Source: Actinomyces sp. (lineage in GTDB: Bacteria > Actinomycetota > Actinomycetes > Actinomycetales > Actinomycetaceae). Taken from it: 7,154 nucleotides of DNA. The position numbers and the translations under genes are program-made. The stretch lies in assembly GCA_012837655.1 (NCBI GenBank), contig DUQT01000105.1:1-7154 (forward strand), written 5' to 3'. The notes beneath the pieces are model-generated. The model was not told where the DNA came from. It did not search any database and saw only the letters and a program-made list of their open reading frames with translations. Each line of letters opens with the position of its first letter. The stretch's first letter is position 1. This document shows, piece by piece, positions 6,308 through 7,154 of the stretch.

Positions 6308-6349
6308 TAGTCGGTAACTGATTTCTCAGTCCAACTAATGGGGAGCAGT
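6296..6349 (-). repeat. 16-bp inverted repeat over the orfA translation start
   Basis: The arms are 6296-6311 and 6334-6349, with a 22-nt loop. On the minus strand (the orfA mRNA sense) ACTGCTCCCCATTAGT can pair with ACTAGTGGGGAGCAGT along all 16 positions, with one U-G wobble. On the plus-strand sense the same position is an unpaired C/A. The outer arm lies inside the terminal inverted repeat. The inner arm contains the GTG codon (6307-6305) and the GGGGAG ribosome-binding candidate (6305-6300). Confidence 0.85.
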
Positions 6350-6352
6350 ACA
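6327..6352. repeat. IS left terminal inverted repeat (orfA-proximal end)
   Basis: Read inward on the minus strand it begins TGTACTGCTCCCC and contains the shared AGTTGGACTG block. It matches the distal end at 19 of 26 positions. Its outer 15 or so bases are reused as one arm of the hairpin that covers the orfA start. Confidence 0.9.
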
Positions 6353-6378
6353 TGGCGGGGATTTCCTTTCTATTGCAG

Positions 6379-6402
6379 TTGGTGCCGGCGGGCCGGCACC
6401 AA
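6379..6402. repeat. GC-rich palindrome beside the IS
   Basis: TTGGTGCCGG (6379-6388) and CCGGCACCAA (6393-6402) form a perfect 10-bp stem with a CGGG loop. It is followed by A's on the plus strand and preceded by T's on the minus strand, so neither direction gives the stem-then-U-tract order of an intrinsic terminator. It sits 26 bp outside the IS end. Confidence 0.7.
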
Positions 6403-6410
6403 AAATAACG

Positions 6411-6725
6411 ATTCAGACCCAAAACACCATGGCACAAGGCGCAGCCCCATTCCGGGCGGCACCTCCCCTCACACAGGGCATGCCAGCCCCGCCCTCCAAA
6501 ACCCTTTCAGACGGGAACTACCCAAAACCATGGCCAAAACCACCACTTAGGGTCGGAATCATTCCGCAGACACGTTCCTAAAAAACCATTCAGACCCAAA
6601 CCACCCAAAACAGAGATAATTTCTGCCAGTTGGGGTCTGAATGGTTGTACAGGACAGCCTCCCAGAATCGAGTCCGACCCCAACTACCCAAATTGGGCCC
6701 CGTTATGGGAACTATGGGTCTGAAT
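6411..6725. repeat. Array of alternating inverted 10-mers with 83-bp period
   Basis: The word ATTCAGACCC and its complement GGGTCTGAAT alternate here. Reverse-oriented copies start with GGGTC at 6550, 6633 and 6716, exactly 83 bp apart. Forward copies carry GACCC or GACGG at 6510, 6593 and 6676, also exactly 83 bp apart, and a further exact copy lies at 6411-6420. Each unit is therefore a potential 55-bp hairpin (about 6505-6559, 6588-6642, 6671-6725) with arms 45 bp apart start to start, and units separated by about 28 bp. The middle unit is perfect (AACCATTCAGACCC at 6584-6597 against its complement at 6633-6646). The outer units are degenerate. The word ACYACCCAAA recurs just inside each left arm. 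Function is unknown. Confidence 0.75.
6578..6646 (-). terminator. Possible minus-strand terminator within the repeat array
   Basis: On the minus strand the 14-bp perfect stem (6646-6633 with 6597-6584) runs into a T tract at 6585-6580. This resembles an intrinsic terminator for transcription coming from the gene that ends at 6902. The 35-nt loop is long for a terminator, and the site is about 255 bp after the stop codon, so the call is tentative. Confidence 0.3.
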
Positions 6726-6775
6726 CGAAATTAAGGCGCAGCCAAACACCAAAAACAGACACAAACACAACAGCC

Positions 6776-6838
6776 GAACCCGACGCCAAACCAAACGGCC
6801 GGACCCGCAGCAGAACCCGACGCCAAGCCAAGCGGCCG
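6776..6838. repeat. 26-nt direct repeat in A/C-rich DNA
   Basis: Two copies beginning GAACCCGACGCCAA and ending CGGCCG lie at 6776-6801 and 6813-6838, identical at 24 of 26 positions. They are offset by 37 bp, which is not a multiple of three, so they do not encode a repeated peptide in one frame. Confidence 0.75.
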
Positions 6839-6901
6839 AGCCAAAGACCGTCGGTAACCAAGCCCCTGAGCCCCAAGTCGACACCGGAAGCCAGATGCGC
6901 A

Positions 6902-7154
6902 TCACCAGTGCGGCGGTCGGTTTTCGCGAAAGGCGCGGTCGCGCGCAGATTCTGGTTCCGTCGACTCGGATGAAGACCGTTTCCCGTCCCATCTGTTCGG
7001 CTCGAAGGATCTGATTTGCTCCCACGAAGGGCTACCGCCCGCATCGATAATGCGCTGGTCGGCTTCGGAAATCCGCACAGCACGCCGGCGCTTCTTCTTC
7101 ACCGGCTTGCGCGCCTCCACCGCGGGCGTGGCAGGTAACTCTCCCTTGCCCGAA
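6902..7154 (-). CDS. C-terminal part of an unidentified protein, cut by the window edge
   Basis: The frame is open from the window end to a TGA at 6902-6904, giving at least 83 residues; the start lies outside. A GTG at 7118-7120 is a possible internal start, but the frame continues upstream without a stop, so a longer gene is more likely. The visible tail is hydrophilic: a basic run KPVKKKRRRAVR, then ISEADQRIIDAGGSPSWEQI, a Ser/Glu/Arg-rich stretch, and the ending FRENRPPHW. It looks like an ordered short segment followed by a disordered C-terminus. I do not recognise the family. Base composition and the absence of repeats set it apart from the neighbouring 6353-6901 stretch, which supports it being a real gene end. 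Confidence 0.55.
   Translation of the reverse strand, partial: SGKGELPATPAVEARKPVKKKRRRAVRISEADQRIIDAGGSPSWEQIRSFEPNRWDGKRSSSESTEPESARDRAFRENRPPHW

Larger units (their letters stand above)
4913..6352 (-). mobile_element. Complete IS3-family (IS150-group) insertion sequence, 1440 bp
   Basis: The element is bounded by imperfect terminal inverted repeats starting TG and ending CA. It carries orfA and orfB on the minus strand, overlapping at a TTGA, with OrfB in the -1 frame. The length of 1440 bp matches IS150 (about 1443 bp). OrfB phrases such as LSPVMDLFDRSIVAHTV and VQSMSRKANCYDNAVMENFF are typical of the IS150 group. Both reading frames and the catalytic triad are intact, so it may still be active. 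The 3- and 4-bp flanks differ (GAG/AGAG left, TGG/TGGC right), so no target-site duplication is present. It is the only mobile element recognised here. Confidence 0.95.
6353..6901. other. About 550 bp without a convincing gene; repeat-rich
   Basis: No frame here resembles a known protein. Open frames are low-complexity and change frame across internal repeats. From the IS outward it holds a GC-rich palindrome (6379-6402), a set of inverted repeats with 83-bp period (about 6411-6725), and an A/C-rich stretch (about 6740-6880) with a 26-nt direct repeat. It lies between the IS and the 3' end of a minus-strand gene. Confidence 0.7.

Noticed and set aside
4913..6352. Strong promoter formed at a circularised IS junction, as in some IS3 elements.
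   Set aside because: TGTACT at the orfA-proximal end could act as a -10, but with a 3-bp junction spacer the hexamer 17 nt upstream in the other end is not like a -35.
6379..6402. Intrinsic terminator at the GC-rich palindrome.
   Set aside because: The T run is on the wrong side of the stem for both transcription directions.
6338..6550. Plus-strand open frame starting in the IS end.
   Set aside because: It begins inside the terminal repeat, runs through a palindrome and the hairpin array, and shows no protein-like pattern.
6411..6725. CRISPR array.
   Set aside because: The conserved words are only about 10-14 bp, alternate in orientation and are not separated by uniform spacers of 30-40 bp between identical repeats.
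6409..6727. Small non-autonomous transposon bounded by CGATTCAGACCCA and its complement (13-bp perfect inverted repeats).
   Set aside because: The same words recur inside at an 83-bp period, so the outer pair is better explained as two members of the array. Flanks AAATAA and AAATTA are A/T-rich and only loosely alike.
6641..6973. Plus-strand open frame of 110 residues rich in Thr/Arg/Pro.
   Set aside because: Its composition reflects A/C-rich repeats, it resembles no family, and it overlaps the antisense end of the more plausible minus-strand gene.

Overview
The window looks like the chromosome of a high-GC Gram-positive bacterium (Actinobacteria, probably Actinomycetales). Evidence: tRNA sequences of actinobacterial type, a possible leaderless -10 motif placed directly at an ATG, frequent GTG/TTG starts, short translationally coupled gene spacing, and an estimated GC of about 55-58% (judged by eye). 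Genus and species cannot be fixed from this sequence alone.

Layout. Positions 11-163 hold a minus-strand tRNA-Glu/tRNA-Asp pair with its own promoter near 209-238. Positions 399-4349 hold a tight plus-strand operon of four genes: a MscS-type mechanosensitive channel with a long charged C-terminal tail, methionine-(R)-sulfoxide reductase MsrB, an endonuclease/exonuclease/phosphatase-fold hydrolase, and an RhtA-like EamA/DMT exporter. Gaps between them are 2 nt, 3 nt and a 14-nt overlap. A separate 80-residue GlsB/YeaQ-type stress membrane protein follows (4530-4772), then tRNA-Lys(UUU) at 4817-4889 with a recognisable promoter.

Twenty-three bases after tRNA-Lys begins a complete 1440-bp IS3-family, IS150-group insertion sequence (4913-6352, genes on the minus strand). 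It has TG...CA terminal inverted repeats, an OrfA with two helix-turn-helix segments and a coiled coil, an OrfB with intact D,D(35)E residues, an A7 frameshift site linking them, and a 16-bp hairpin over the orfA translation start. No target-site duplication is visible.

Beyond the IS (6353-6901) is about 550 bp with no convincing gene. It contains an unusual array of hairpin-forming inverted repeats recurring with an exact 83-bp period, and then an A/C-rich stretch with a 26-nt near-perfect direct repeat. The window ends inside the C-terminus of an unidentified minus-strand gene (6902 to the edge).

Functionally, the operon mixes envelope/osmotic protection (MscS), oxidative repair (MsrB) and export (EamA), consistent with a stress-protective set, but that grouping is inference. 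The items most worth a second look are the 83-bp hairpin array, the IS hairpin that could block translation from read-through transcripts, and the possible leaderless start of the mscS-like gene.
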